Below, piece by piece: positions 16,593 to 25,881 of a DNA stretch of 64,000 bases. Under the pieces are notes generated by a model. That model saw only the letters and a program-made list of their open reading frames with translations. It was not told the origin of the DNA and did not search any database. The position numbers and the translations under genes are program-made. Each line of letters opens with the position of its first letter. The stretch's first letter is position 1. The stretch is from Dehalococcoidia bacterium (lineage in GTDB: Bacteria; Chloroflexota; Dehalococcoidia; Dehalococcoidales; Fen-1064), in NCBI GenBank assembly GCA_011171075.1, contig DUFD01000046.1, positions 48,463 through 112,462 of the forward strand. Direction: 5' to 3'.

Positions 16593-17066
16593 ATGGCAAA
16601 GTTGAAAAAGAGCTGGCGTGAAAAGCTTCTCGATGATAAAGACATGCCGAAGGTGGTAGAAGTTAACGAAAAGATGAGTAAGCTCTGGGGCGAGGGGACC
16701 GTGGTTATCCCGGCACCGAGGGAAGTGGACGGGATTATGAGGATGGTACCCAATGGTAGACTGATTACCATCAACCAGATACGTGAAGTGCTGGCCAGGC
16801 GGCATAAGGCGAGCTTCGGCTGACCGATAACCACCGGCATCTTTGCCGGTATTGCGGCCCGTGCGGCCGAAGAGATGGCTCTTGAGGGGGAAAGGGATAT
16901 CACACCCTACTGGCGGACTTTGAAGTCCAAAGGAGAACTTAACGAAAAATATCCCGGCGGGGTTGAGTCGCAGGTAGCCCGACTCGAAGCGGAGGGACAC
17001 ACCATCGACCGTAGCCGGAAGACCCCGCGCGTCGCGGACTACGAAAAAGCCCTGGTGGAGGTGTAG
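16593..17066 (+). CDS. MGMT-like protein with an in-frame UGA (candidate selenoprotein or disrupted gene)
   Basis: One reading frame of 158 codons runs from ATG 16593 to TAG 17066, broken only by TGA at 16821-16823 (codon 77). Both sides are well-kept parts of one MGMT/alkyltransferase-like domain. The N-terminal part has VVIPAPREVDGIMRMVPNG and the helix-turn-helix segment LITINQIREVLARRHKASFG. After the UGA come PITTGIFAGIAARAAEEM, ITPYWRTLKSKGELNEKYPGG and ARLEAEGHT. Relatives I remember have Cys where the UGA stands (GCPITTGIF). The usual PCHR active site reads PYWR. Hairpins follow the UGA at 16833-16850 and 16855-16869. Selenocysteine insertion, a point mutation (TGC to TGA) and a sequencing error are all possible. 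A GGGG ribosome site precedes the ATG. Confidence 0.7.
16833..16869 (+). promoter_or_regulatory. Hairpins just after the in-frame UGA (possible bacterial SECIS)
   Basis: Stem 1 is ACCGGC (16833-16838) with GCCGGT (16845-16850) and loop ATCTTT. Its loop begins 16 bases after the UGA but lacks the G expected early in a bacterial SECIS loop. Stem 2 is CGGCC (16855-16859) with GGCCG (16865-16869) and loop CGTGC. It has G at the second loop position but lies 36 bases from the UGA, at the far end of the usual range. Neither is a decisive match. Confidence 0.35.
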
Positions 17067-17071
17067 GCCAG

Positions 17072-17602
17072 TTGTCCGACAAGCAAACTATCGAGATATG
17101 CATCTATGAGCAGGGAATAGAGAGCTACCCCAAGAGGACGGTAGTGGTGGCCAACCTTGCCATGGTTACCTGGGTAGCCCTGGGAACAGTTGCCTGCTGG
17201 TTCCTGGCACCTATCGTAGCCTGGATTTATCTGGCCGTGGCGGTGGTAATGGTCTGGGTGGTGCTAAGGAGGCTGGTCTGCGTCGACTGCTATTACTACG
17301 GAAAGTGGTGCGGTACCGGCTGGGGCAAGCTCTCCGCCATGCTTTTTAAGCAGGGAAACATCGAATGCTTTGCCACCGGTATCGGGGTGAAGCTGGCCCC
17401 GCTGACATACGGCCTGCTGAGCCTGATACCGCTGGTACTGATTATCATCGGCCTGGTACAGGAAGTCACCGCCGCCAGGATAGTGGTGCTGGTGCTGCTG
17501 CTCTTTATGGCCGTCTACAGCGGATATATCAGCCGACGGAACAGCTGCGTCGGCTGCAAGATGAGACTGATGTGCCCGGGGAGTACGGCAAAGGGGGAGT
17601 GA
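17072..17602 (+). CDS. Four-helix membrane protein with CxxC clusters
   Basis: This 176-residue protein is of unknown function. Two pairs of hydrophobic helices (about 25-45 with 47-66, and 110-130 with 134-150) are each followed by a Cys-rich loop: CVDCYYYGKWCGTGWGKL and CVGCKMRLMCPG. The loops could bind metal or form disulfides. The likely start is TTG 17072, with GGAGG about nine bases upstream, inside the end of the MGMT-like gene. It is therefore probably co-transcribed and perhaps functionally linked to it. I do not recognise a named family. Confidence 0.6.
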   Translation: MSDKQTIEICIYEQGIESYPKRTVVVANLAMVTWVALGTVACWFLAPIVAWIYLAVAVVMVWVVLRRLVCVDCYYYGKWCGTGWGKLSAMLFKQGNIECFATGIGVKLAPLTYGLLSLIPLVLIIIGLVQEVTAARIVVLVLLLFMAVYSGYISRRNSCVGCKMRLMCPGSTAKGE

Positions 17603-17726
17603 AGAAAGGTTGTCAAATACAGGCATAATGGTTCAATAAACTCAGCGTCGTAAGGTTGCCGTAGGATCTCAGAAATGATAATGTAACGACTAGACACTTA
17701 AACCTCCCATATTTGGATGGTGGGCA

Positions 17727-18896
17727 ATGAGAATACCTGAAATCACAGGCCTTTATTACATTACACATATTGAAAATATTCCCTCTATTTTACAGCGGGG
17801 GATACTAGCGCACGAGAAGATAATTGAGGAGGGCGTAGAGTATACACCTATATATGACGAGCAAATAGTCAACAATCGGCGAGAGAAACAAACACCCGAC
17901 GGTCACTCACTTTGGCACTTCGCCAACCTATACTTCCAACCTAGAAATCCGATGTTGTATCGCGTTGTACATGAGAAAGACGTTAGGCAAATAGCAATCG
18001 TCTCTGTACAACCCAACGTTCTAGATAGACTCGACATCTTCATCACTACAGGGAATGCAGCACATTCACAGACAGAGATTATGCCCGCGGGAGTGGGAAG
18101 AAAAGAACTCCGTAGAATCACTAAGGACACTCTCATGGTAGATTTCTGGTATGAGGAAGACGGATCCAAGCGTAGGATTATGGCAGAGTGTCTGGTACCA
18201 GAGCTGATACTACCAGAGAAGATACAGAACATATATGTGGTAAGTCATGAAATAAAAGCAAATTTGGAGAGCATGATTCATGGTAAAAGTGTGCCTATAG
18301 TACCTGATCCTAAAATGTTCTTCCGACCAACTTGGGCATCAGGACTCACTCCGAAACTATTTTTAGCACAGGATGACATGTTTTTCGCTCGTCTTCATAC
18401 ACTAACAATCAGCGTAAACACGGTTGGTGTGATGGGTAGAGGTTTAGCCTCCAGAGCTAAATACTTCTCACCAGACTTATACGTCCACTATCAGGATCTA
18501 TGTAGAAGTCGAAAGCTACGCATGGGTAGACCTGTATTGTATAAACGTGAGACTTCACTAGACTATCAATTAGCTGACGATCCCAAAACCCTTTCCAACG
18601 GAAACTCTGAAACATGGTTCTTATTATTCCCAACCAAACGCCATTGGAGAGAGCGTTCTGACATTAAAGGTATTGAAGAAGGCCTGCAGTGGATAATAGA
18701 GAACTACAAAAATGAAGGTATTAAATCCCTTGCACTCCCAGCACTTGGTTGCGGACTAGGCAGGTTGGATTGGAAAGATGTTGGACCAATAATGTGTCGC
18801 TACCTAAAGACCCTCGATATTCAAGTGGTGATATACCTACCTGCGGAAAGAGAGATCAAAAAAGAATTACTCACCCAAGATTTTCTACTTTCGTAG
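17727..18896 (+). CDS. DarT-type DNA ADP-ribosyltransferase fused to a DarG-type macrodomain
   Basis: Residues 1-205 match DarT (DUF4433): YYITHIENIPSILQRGIL near 10-27, NNRREKQ (Arg51/52), FQPRNPMLYRVVHEKD near 70-85 and the catalytic-type glutamate in MAECLVPEL (Glu154). Residues 215-375 are a macrodomain of the DarG kind: SVNTVGVMGRGLASRAKYF, FPTKRHWRERSDI (Lys304) and SLALPALGCGLGRLDW. Known DarT attaches ADP-ribose to thymidine in single-stranded DNA, and DarG removes it. They are normally separate toxin and antitoxin genes. Here both are in one 389-residue chain, and the C-terminal domain of standard DarG is absent. The DNA is AT-rich against its leuC/leuD neighbours, which indicates transfer. 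Start ATG 17727; the upstream promoter is unclear. Confidence 0.85.
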   Translation: MRIPEITGLYYITHIENIPSILQRGILAHEKIIEEGVEYTPIYDEQIVNNRREKQTPDGHSLWHFANLYFQPRNPMLYRVVHEKDVRQIAIVSVQPNVLDRLDIFITTGNAAHSQTEIMPAGVGRKELRRITKDTLMVDFWYEEDGSKRRIMAECLVPELILPEKIQNIYVVSHEIKANLESMIHGKSVPIVPDPKMFFRPTWASGLTPKLFLAQDDMFFARLHTLTISVNTVGVMGRGLASRAKYFSPDLYVHYQDLCRSRKLRMGRPVLYKRETSLDYQLADDPKTLSNGNSETWFLLFPTKRHWRERSDIKGIEEGLQWIIENYKNEGIKSLALPALGCGLGRLDWKDVGPIMCRYLKTLDIQVVIYLPAEREIKKELLTQDFLLS

Positions 18897-18946
18897 TTTT
18901 CCATACACACTCGCATATGTAGGGGCATTTTCCATTATCAAGGTTC

Positions 18947-19020
18947 GAAAGGGGCGAAGCCCCTTTCCCCTCAAATCTCCCTCTCCCCTTGGAAAGGGGA
19001 GAGGGACACAGGGTGAGGGG
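18947..19020. repeat. Palindromic repeat, modules B-A (reverse order)
   Basis: Module B is GAAAGGGGCGAAGCCCCTTT. Module A follows as CTCTCCCCTTGGAAAGGGG and AGAGGG, then ACACAGGGTGAGGGG. It is the downstream bracket of the insert between leuC and leuD. Confidence 0.75.
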
Positions 19021-19071
19021 TTGGCACAGTAGCAAATAGAACCGAAGAATAACCATAATGAAGGTTCGTGA

Positions 19072-19077
19072 TATAAT
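19072..19077 (+). promoter_or_regulatory. Candidate -10 element for leuD-leuB-cimA
   Basis: TATAAT at 19072-19077, preceded by GTGA, lies 24 bases before the leuD start. No clear -35 box is visible. After the insertion the distal leu genes may rely on this promoter. Confidence 0.4.
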
Positions 19078-19100
19078 CTCAATAACCAGGAGAAAACCAG

Positions 19101-19601
19101 ATGCTAAAAGGAAAAGTCTTTAAATACGGGGCCAACGTTGATACGGACGCCATCATCCCGGCACGCTACCTCAACATGTTTGAGCCGGAGGAACTGGCCA
19201 CGCACTGCATGGAGGACATCGACGAGGAATTCATCAATAAGGTGCAGCCGGGTGATATCATCATGGGCACCACCAACTTCGGCTGTGGCTCATCCCGCGA
19301 GCACGCCCCGCTGGCAATCAAGGCCTCCGGCGTGTCCTGTGTCATTGCCTGCAGCTTCGCCCGCATCTTCTTCCGTAACGCCATCAACATCGGCCTGCCC
19401 CTGCTGGAAAGCGAGGAGGCGGTCGCGGGTACAGAGACCGGAGACGAACTGGAAGTAGACCTGGCCGCTGGCCGGATAAAGAACCTGACCCGTGGCACGG
19501 AGTTCACCGCCAAGCCCTACCCGGAGTTCATGAGCGAGCTAATCGCTGCCGGAGGGCTGATTGAGCATACGAAAAAGAGACTGGCGAGCAGGAGGGCTTA
19601 A
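19101..19601 (+). CDS. leuD: 3-Isopropylmalate dehydratase small subunit
   Basis: This is the swivel-domain partner of LeuC. The 166-residue protein begins with the standard [20 protein letters not shown] and has the substrate loop [18 protein letters not shown]. The length fits the short archaeal-type LeuD that pairs with 420-residue LeuC proteins. Start ATG 19101 follows AGGAGA. The stop overlaps the leuB ATG by one base. Confidence 0.96.
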   Translation: MLKGKVFKYGANVDTDAIIPARYLNMFEPEELATHCMEDIDEEFINKVQPGDIIMGTTNFGCGSSREHAPLAIKASGVSCVIACSFARIFFRNAINIGLPLLESEEAVAGTETGDELEVDLAAGRIKNLTRGTEFTAKPYPEFMSELIAAGGLIEHTKKRLASRRA

Positions 19602-20704
19602 TGGCATCATTCAATCTGGCAGTCCTGCCGGGCGACGGTATCGGCCCGGACGTTACCAATGAAGGCATCAAGGTACTGAAGGCAGTCGGGGATAAATTCG
19701 GCCACGACTTCAACCTCAAAAACGGCCTGATTGGTGGCATCGTTATTGACGAGACCGGCGAGGCACTGACGAAAGACTGCCTCAAGATGTGCAAGCAGTC
19801 TGATGCCGTCCTGCTCGGCGCTGTCGGTGGGCCCAAGTGGGACGACCCGCAGGCGAGTGTCCGCCCCGAAGATGGCCTGCTGGCGCTGCGTCAGGCGCTG
19901 GGGCTGTTCGCCAACCTGCGCCCGGTCAAGGTCTTCCCGGTGCTGGTCGATTCCACCAACCTGAAGCCGGATGTCATCAGGGGTGTAGACCTCATTTTTG
20001 TGCGCGAGCTTACGGGGGGCCTCTATTTCGGCCGACCTAAAAAGCGGTGGCGGACATCGCGGGGTCGGCGGGCGGTCGATTCGATGGTCTACTCAGAGCA
20101 GGAAATAGAGCGTATCGTCAGGGTCGGCTTTGAGTTAGCACGCTCCCGGCGCAAGCACCTTATCTCGGTCGACAAGGCAAACGTGCTCGAATCTTCCCGC
20201 CTCTGGCGTCAGGTAGCCAGCGAGGTAGCCGAGGACTACCCGGACATCGAGCTGGAGAACATGCTGGTTGACGCCTGTGCCATGCGCCTTATCCAGAACC
20301 CCACCTACTTGGACGTGCTTGTCACCGAGAACACCTTCGGCGATATCCTCACTGACGAAGCCTCGATGCTGGCCGGCTCGATGGGCATGTTACCCTCGGC
20401 CAGCCTGGCCGGGGTACCGCAGGAAGGGGTCAGGATATTCGGCATGTACGAACCGATTCACGGGAGCGCGCCGCGCCGCGCCGGACTGGACATGGCCAAC
20501 CCTTGCGCTTTGATTCTGAGCGTGGCCATGATGCTACGTTACTCCTTCAATCTCCCCAAAGAAGCAGAGGCTGTCGAGAAAGCGGTCGACCGGGTACTTG
20601 AGGAAGGATACCGCACCTATGACATCGTCGCCGAAGGACAAAAAAAGGTCGGCACCCGTGAGATGGGTGACCTGATAGCCGCCAGAGTACAGGAAAGAGT
20701 GTAA
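19601..20704 (+). CDS. leuB: 3-Isopropylmalate dehydrogenase
   Basis: The enzyme oxidises and decarboxylates 3-isopropylmalate with NAD+. Its 367 residues include [77 protein letters not shown] and EPIHGSAP, all family landmarks. After FGRP it has a basic stretch [11 protein letters not shown] where relatives often have a shorter acidic loop. It lies between leuD and cimA with no gap, so the three form one transcription unit. Confidence 0.96.
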   Translation: MASFNLAVLPGDGIGPDVTNEGIKVLKAVGDKFGHDFNLKNGLIGGIVIDETGEALTKDCLKMCKQSDAVLLGAVGGPKWDDPQASVRPEDGLLALRQALGLFANLRPVKVFPVLVDSTNLKPDVIRGVDLIFVRELTGGLYFGRPKKRWRTSRGRRAVDSMVYSEQEIERIVRVGFELARSRRKHLISVDKANVLESSRLWRQVASEVAEDYPDIELENMLVDACAMRLIQNPTYLDVLVTENTFGDILTDEASMLAGSMGMLPSASLAGVPQEGVRIFGMYEPIHGSAPRRAGLDMANPCALILSVAMMLRYSFNLPKEAEAVEKAVDRVLEEGYRTYDIVAEGQKKVGTREMGDLIAARVQERV

Positions 20705-20706
20705 TA

Positions 20707-22302
<1,596 letters not shown>

Positions 22303-22348
22303 CACCCCAAAAACAAGCTAATTTGCCCGCCAGGAATCACTCTAACCC

Positions 22349-22377
22349 TTGACATGTACGCATACTATCTATACACT
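22349..22377 (+). promoter_or_regulatory. Promoter of the DUF4389 gene
   Basis: TTGACA (22349-22354), 17 bases, then TACACT (22372-22377), with TATACA two bases earlier as an alternative -10. It lies 25 bases before the start codon of the next gene. Confidence 0.6.
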
Positions 22378-22402
22378 ATCATTCACGAAAGGAGGTAGTG
22401 AC

Positions 22403-23005
22403 ATGAGCTATCCGGTAACACTGACAGTAGACCATCCTGATAAGCTTTCTCGAGGCGTACTGCTGCTGAAGGTATTTTTGGGCTGGCTGTACGTAGGCAT
22501 CCCCCACGGGTTCGTATTGTGGCTCTACCAAATCGCGGTAAGCATAGTAATGTTTATCGTCTTTTGGGCAATACTCTTCGCGGGGAAATTCCCCAAAGGC
22601 ATGTTCGATTTTGTAGTAGGGTACACACGCTGGAATTTCAATGTCTCTGCCTATATGGGCTTACTCACTGACGATTATCCCCCGTTCAGCGGTGAAGAAA
22701 ACGCAAGCTACCCGGTAATACTAAGTGTAGACCATCCTGACAAACTTTCTCGTGGCGTATTGCTGCTGAAGGTATTTCTTGGCTGGCTGTACGTAGGTAT
22801 TCCCCACGGATTCATGCTCACGTTATATGCGATTGCTGTAGCCGTAGTGATGTTTATCGCCTTCTGGGCCATACTTTTCGCCGGGAAATTCCCCAGAGGC
22901 ATGTTCGATTTTGTAGTAGGGTTCCGACGATGGCTCCTCAACGTCCAGGCTTACATGTGCTTCCTGACAGATGAGTACCCACCATTCAGCGGTGAGCAGA
23001 AGTAG
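22403..23005 (+). CDS. DUF4389 membrane protein with two near-identical halves
   Basis: The 200-residue protein consists of two copies of one ~98-residue domain (about 2-98 and 101-198). Each begins SYPV, then VDHPDKLSRGVLLLKVFLGW, a hydrophobic helix pair, LFAGKFP(K/R)GMFDFVVG, and ends YPPFSGE. The DUF4389 family is membrane-bound and has no known activity. The two DNA copies differ mostly at synonymous sites, so the duplication looks fairly recent or is kept alike by selection or conversion. The start is ATG 22403 behind GGAGG, not the earlier frame opening at 22349, which overlaps the promoter. Confidence 0.85.
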   Translation: MSYPVTLTVDHPDKLSRGVLLLKVFLGWLYVGIPHGFVLWLYQIAVSIVMFIVFWAILFAGKFPKGMFDFVVGYTRWNFNVSAYMGLLTDDYPPFSGEENASYPVILSVDHPDKLSRGVLLLKVFLGWLYVGIPHGFMLTLYAIAVAVVMFIAFWAILFAGKFPRGMFDFVVGFRRWLLNVQAYMCFLTDEYPPFSGEQK

Positions 23006-23176
23006 TACTAAGCAGCAGGCCTTATAATATATAAAAATTAAGCGTACTATATGACCGGGTCTCTCAGCTAACAGAATGAGAGGCTGTATTTCTCAGTCAG
23101 CATTACGCCGCTTCTGGAACCTGTTTGTGTACCCGCACCATGACCTGATAAGTAGCCTGCCACATCGGTGCAACGA

Positions 23177-23791
23177 CTAATCAACCAAGACACAGTCGTT
23201 TATCAGGATGTTTATCACGCAGCCGTCGTACTTACCCTGCACCGTAACCAGCTGCCCTACTGATAGGCTGCTGATTGCTGCCTCATGTTGCTTGCCGAAG
23301 GCACAGAGTACATTCCGTGCCCTGGACTTCCCTGAACTGACCAGGATTAGGCACGGCTTCTCGGTGGACTCCATCGGTGGAATCCGTCCTATTTCTGCGG
23401 TTATCTGGAGGATGCTCCCGGCAAACCTCTCTTCAGCCGCCTTCTTATCCGCCTTACAGGCTTCGTTCAGCTCCTCGATTGTTACGGGGACTATACCAGG
23501 CGACTCCTCCTCTCCAACCTCGACCACAGGCCCTTCTTCTGACGCCGATTCCACCTCTGTCTTTGTTTCTGTCTCGAGGACGGGTTCAGGTTCCAGCTCG
23601 GCCTCAACCACCTGCTTGGTCTCATCCACCACCTCAACCACTACCGGTCTTTGCAGACGCTCTACCTTCGCTTCCTGATAGGTCTTCGACATCTCTCGAA
23701 ACGACCCGGACACCAGCGGATACCCGCACCACGGACAGGCCCAGTCCTGAGTCCGCTCCGTTGCCTGACCACAATTTGGACAATCAGCCAT
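23177..23791 (-). CDS. Zinc-ribbon protein with a C-terminal OB-fold (tRNA_anti-like)
   Basis: This 204-residue protein opens with a zinc ribbon (CPNCGQATERTQDWACPWCG, near 4-23). A long acidic linker rich in Glu, Val and Pro (about 50-105) follows. It ends with a nucleic-acid-type OB-fold: VTIEELNEACKADKKAAEERF, GSILQITAEIGRI and LVTVQGKYDGCVINILINDC. The last part resembles tRNA_anti-like domains. ATG 23791 has GAGAGG nine bases upstream and begins right at the ribbon, so it is preferred over 23812. It lies downstream of rtcB on the same strand, which hints at a role in RNA binding. The function is not known. Confidence 0.7.
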   Translation of the reverse strand: MADCPNCGQATERTQDWACPWCGYPLVSGSFREMSKTYQEAKVERLQRPVVVEVVDETKQVVEAELEPEPVLETETKTEVESASEEGPVVEVGEEESPGIVPVTIEELNEACKADKKAAEERFAGSILQITAEIGRIPPMESTEKPCLILVSSGKSRARNVLCAFGKQHEAAISSLSVGQLVTVQGKYDGCVINILINDCVLVD

Positions 23792-23861
23792 GATACCAAA
23801 CCTCTCAGCCAATGATTACGCGGTTATTCGACTTCGTGAATATGACATTAAAATGAATTTA

Positions 23862-25316
23862 TCACCCCTTGACAACACCCATGGGGACCGCCCTGACAAT
23901 CTTACGAGAGATTCCAGCCTGATGAGTTATATCTACAACCTCATCCACGTCCTTATAAGCTTCTGAGGCCTCTTCGGCCAGTCCTCCCATGCTGCCCGCC
24001 CTGACGGTTATCCCTCTATCGGCCAGCGCCCGGACGACGTCTGCACCACGCTGGCTACGCTTGGCCGCCGCCCGACTCTGCATACGTCCGGCACCATGGC
24101 AGGTAGAGCCGAAGGTTGTCTGCATGGCTGCCTCCGTGCCCACTGCAATATAAGAACCGCGGCCCATGTCCCCTGGGATTAGCACCGGCTGGCCTACCTC
24201 TCGATAAGCCTTGGGAATGTCCGGGTGCCCCGCCGGAAAGGCACGGGTCGCGCCCTTGCGGTGCACGCAGAGAGTGAGACTCTTTCCATCAACAGTGTGC
24301 GTTTCTATCTTGGCGATGTTGTGGGCAACATCATAGATTTGCTCGAGGCCCATCTCCCGCCGACTTTTACCTAATACGTTGACCAGCGATTCCCTGACCC
24401 AGTGCAGGATGCACTGCCGGTTCGTCCAGGCATAGTTAGCGGCACAGGCCATTGCCGCCAGATAGGACTGCCCTTCCGGCGACTGAATAGGGGCGCAGGC
24501 CAGCTGCCGGTCCGGCAGGCTGATTCCGTACTGCTGCACAGCCCTACCGAGCAACGCAACGTAATCAGTACAGACCTGGTGCCCAAGCCCGCGTGAGCCG
24601 CAGTGGATGAGAACAAGCACCTGCCCCACTTCTTCAATACCCATCGCCCGGGCAGCTTCACGGTCGAAGATTTCGGCAACACGCTCGACCTCCAGGAAGT
24701 GGTTGCCCGAGCCCAGTGTCCCGAGCTGGGGTATACCGCGCTGTCTGGCCTTGGCGCTTACCTTACGCGGGTCCGCCCCTTTTATGCTACCGGATTCCTC
24801 GGTAGCCTCAACATCCTCAGCATCTCCATAGCCGTTTTCCACCGCCCAGATGCTACCCCTGACCATAACGTCGTCCAGCTCTTTCTCATTGACCCGCAGT
24901 CTACCTTTGGAACCCAGTCCGGAGGGAACGTTGTTATAAAGCGCGTTGGTCAGCTCTTCAATGCGAGGTTGAACCTCTTCCGCAGTCAGGTTTGTCCTCA
25001 GTAGCCTGACGCCGCAGTTGATATCAAAGCCAACGCCTCCCGGCGACACCACACCGTCTCTTATCCTGGTAGCCGCCACACCACCAATCGGGAAACCGTA
25101 TCCCCAGTGAACGTCCGGCATTGCCAGGGAATACGGTACAATACCCGGCAGAAAGGCCACATTGGCAACCTGCTGGAAGACCTTCTCCTGCCAGATATGC
25201 TCCAGCATGTCCTCGCTGGCAAAGATGCGTCCGGGCACACGCATGCCCTCCTTATAGCTCACAGGAACTTCCCAGCAGTAGTCGTCGATTTTATTGAGAA
25301 TCTTTTTCCACGACAC
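23862..25316 (-). CDS. rtcB: RNA-splicing ligase RtcB
   Basis: This GTP- and Mn2+-dependent ligase joins RNA 2',3'-cyclic phosphate and 5'-OH ends in tRNA splicing or RNA repair. The 484-residue protein has GVGFDINCGVRLLRTN (metal Asp/Cys), LGTLGSGNHFLEVERV, LIHCGSRGLGHQVC and GDMGRGSYIAVGTEAAM. The guanylated histidine is in STCHGAGRMQSR, and the C-terminus has YKDVDEVVDITHQAGIS. It is 17 bases downstream of the archease gene, its activating factor. Confidence 0.97.
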   Translation of the reverse strand: MSWKKILNKIDDYCWEVPVSYKEGMRVPGRIFASEDMLEHIWQEKVFQQVANVAFLPGIVPYSLAMPDVHWGYGFPIGGVAATRIRDGVVSPGGVGFDINCGVRLLRTNLTAEEVQPRIEELTNALYNNVPSGLGSKGRLRVNEKELDDVMVRGSIWAVENGYGDAEDVEATEESGSIKGADPRKVSAKARQRGIPQLGTLGSGNHFLEVERVAEIFDREAARAMGIEEVGQVLVLIHCGSRGLGHQVCTDYVALLGRAVQQYGISLPDRQLACAPIQSPEGQSYLAAMACAANYAWTNRQCILHWVRESLVNVLGKSRREMGLEQIYDVAHNIAKIETHTVDGKSLTLCVHRKGATRAFPAGHPDIPKAYREVGQPVLIPGDMGRGSYIAVGTEAAMQTTFGSTCHGAGRMQSRAAAKRSQRGADVVRALADRGITVRAGSMGGLAEEASEAYKDVDEVVDITHQAGISRKIVRAVPMGVVKG

Positions 25317-25333
25317 CAGTTTCTCGAGCCCCC

Positions 25334-25756
25334 CTATATATCAAACAATACCCGGACCCTGCAGCCTTTGCTACGGTCAACCTCTACCATGTGGTAGGTA
25401 GCCGCCTTGATTCCTGTTTTCAGCCTGTGTCTGGTGTTATCCACCGGTTCACCGTATGCTCTGGCCTTGAGTCGGGCAGTGTCAAGCTCAATAATTACAA
25501 AGCGCGAAAACAGCATATTTTCGGCATCAAACAGGTAGATGAGCTCGTTCAGCCACGTCACCAGCAGGCTCTCCTCGTCGGGAGCGGTCACTTCTATATC
25601 CCGGTGCGCCGTTTCCCTGACACTCCCCACCTCCACTATCAGGCTGAACATACCTCGGGCGGCATTGGCAAAGGCCTCCTTCAAATCATCGCCGTAGGCC
25701 ATTATACCGACATCGGCCGTGTGCTCGATAAGCTCAAAGTCCTTTACCACCGGCAT
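25334..25756 (-). CDS. Archease (RtcB activator)
   Basis: Archease promotes RtcB guanylation and multiple turnover. The 140-residue protein has the family N-terminus FELIEHTADVGIMAYGDDLK, FANAARGMFSL and LVTWLNELIYLFDAEN. It closes with the strand KAATYHMVEVDRSKGCRVRV and a terminal Asp-Ile. The Asp residues of HTADVG and of the C-terminus are the metal ligands in known structures. I chose ATG 25756, preceded by GAGGTGGGGG, because the frame opening at 25774 lies inside the -10 box. It forms an operon with rtcB. Confidence 0.93.
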   Translation of the reverse strand: MPVVKDFELIEHTADVGIMAYGDDLKEAFANAARGMFSLIVEVGSVRETAHRDIEVTAPDEESLLVTWLNELIYLFDAENMLFSRFVIIELDTARLKARAYGEPVDNTRHRLKTGIKAATYHMVEVDRSKGCRVRVLFDI

Positions 25757-25773
25757 CCCCCACCTCAGGGGCA

Positions 25774-25782
25774 ATTATATCA
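25774..25782 (-). promoter_or_regulatory. Extended -10 promoter of archease-rtcB
   Basis: The minus strand reads TGATATAAT, an extended -10 (TGN plus TATAAT). The expected transcript start is just ahead of the archease ATG. Confidence 0.5.
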
Positions 25783-25881
25783 TCTGAAATGTCAAACATA
25801 AACAACTTGCTGGTAGAGTGGTTTGACAGCCTGGTGAGACGAGGTATATATTCCAGGTACTTGCAGTGCTGGAGTCTCAGT

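Noticed and set aside
16584..16823. Treating the MGMT-like region as two separate small genes
   Set aside because: The second part has no start or ribosome site of its own after the UGA, and both parts are halves of one domain in the same frame.
16815..16830. Programmed frameshift at the in-frame stop of the MGMT-like gene
   Set aside because: The same frame continues across the stop. A shift would move out of the conserved frame, and no slippery sequence is present.
22349..22402. Upstream TTG start for the DUF4389 gene
   Set aside because: It coincides with the -35 box of the promoter and lacks a ribosome site. ATG 22403 has GGAGG.
25391..25801. Plus-strand frame opposite archease
   Set aside because: It is antisense to a conserved gene and has no features of its own.
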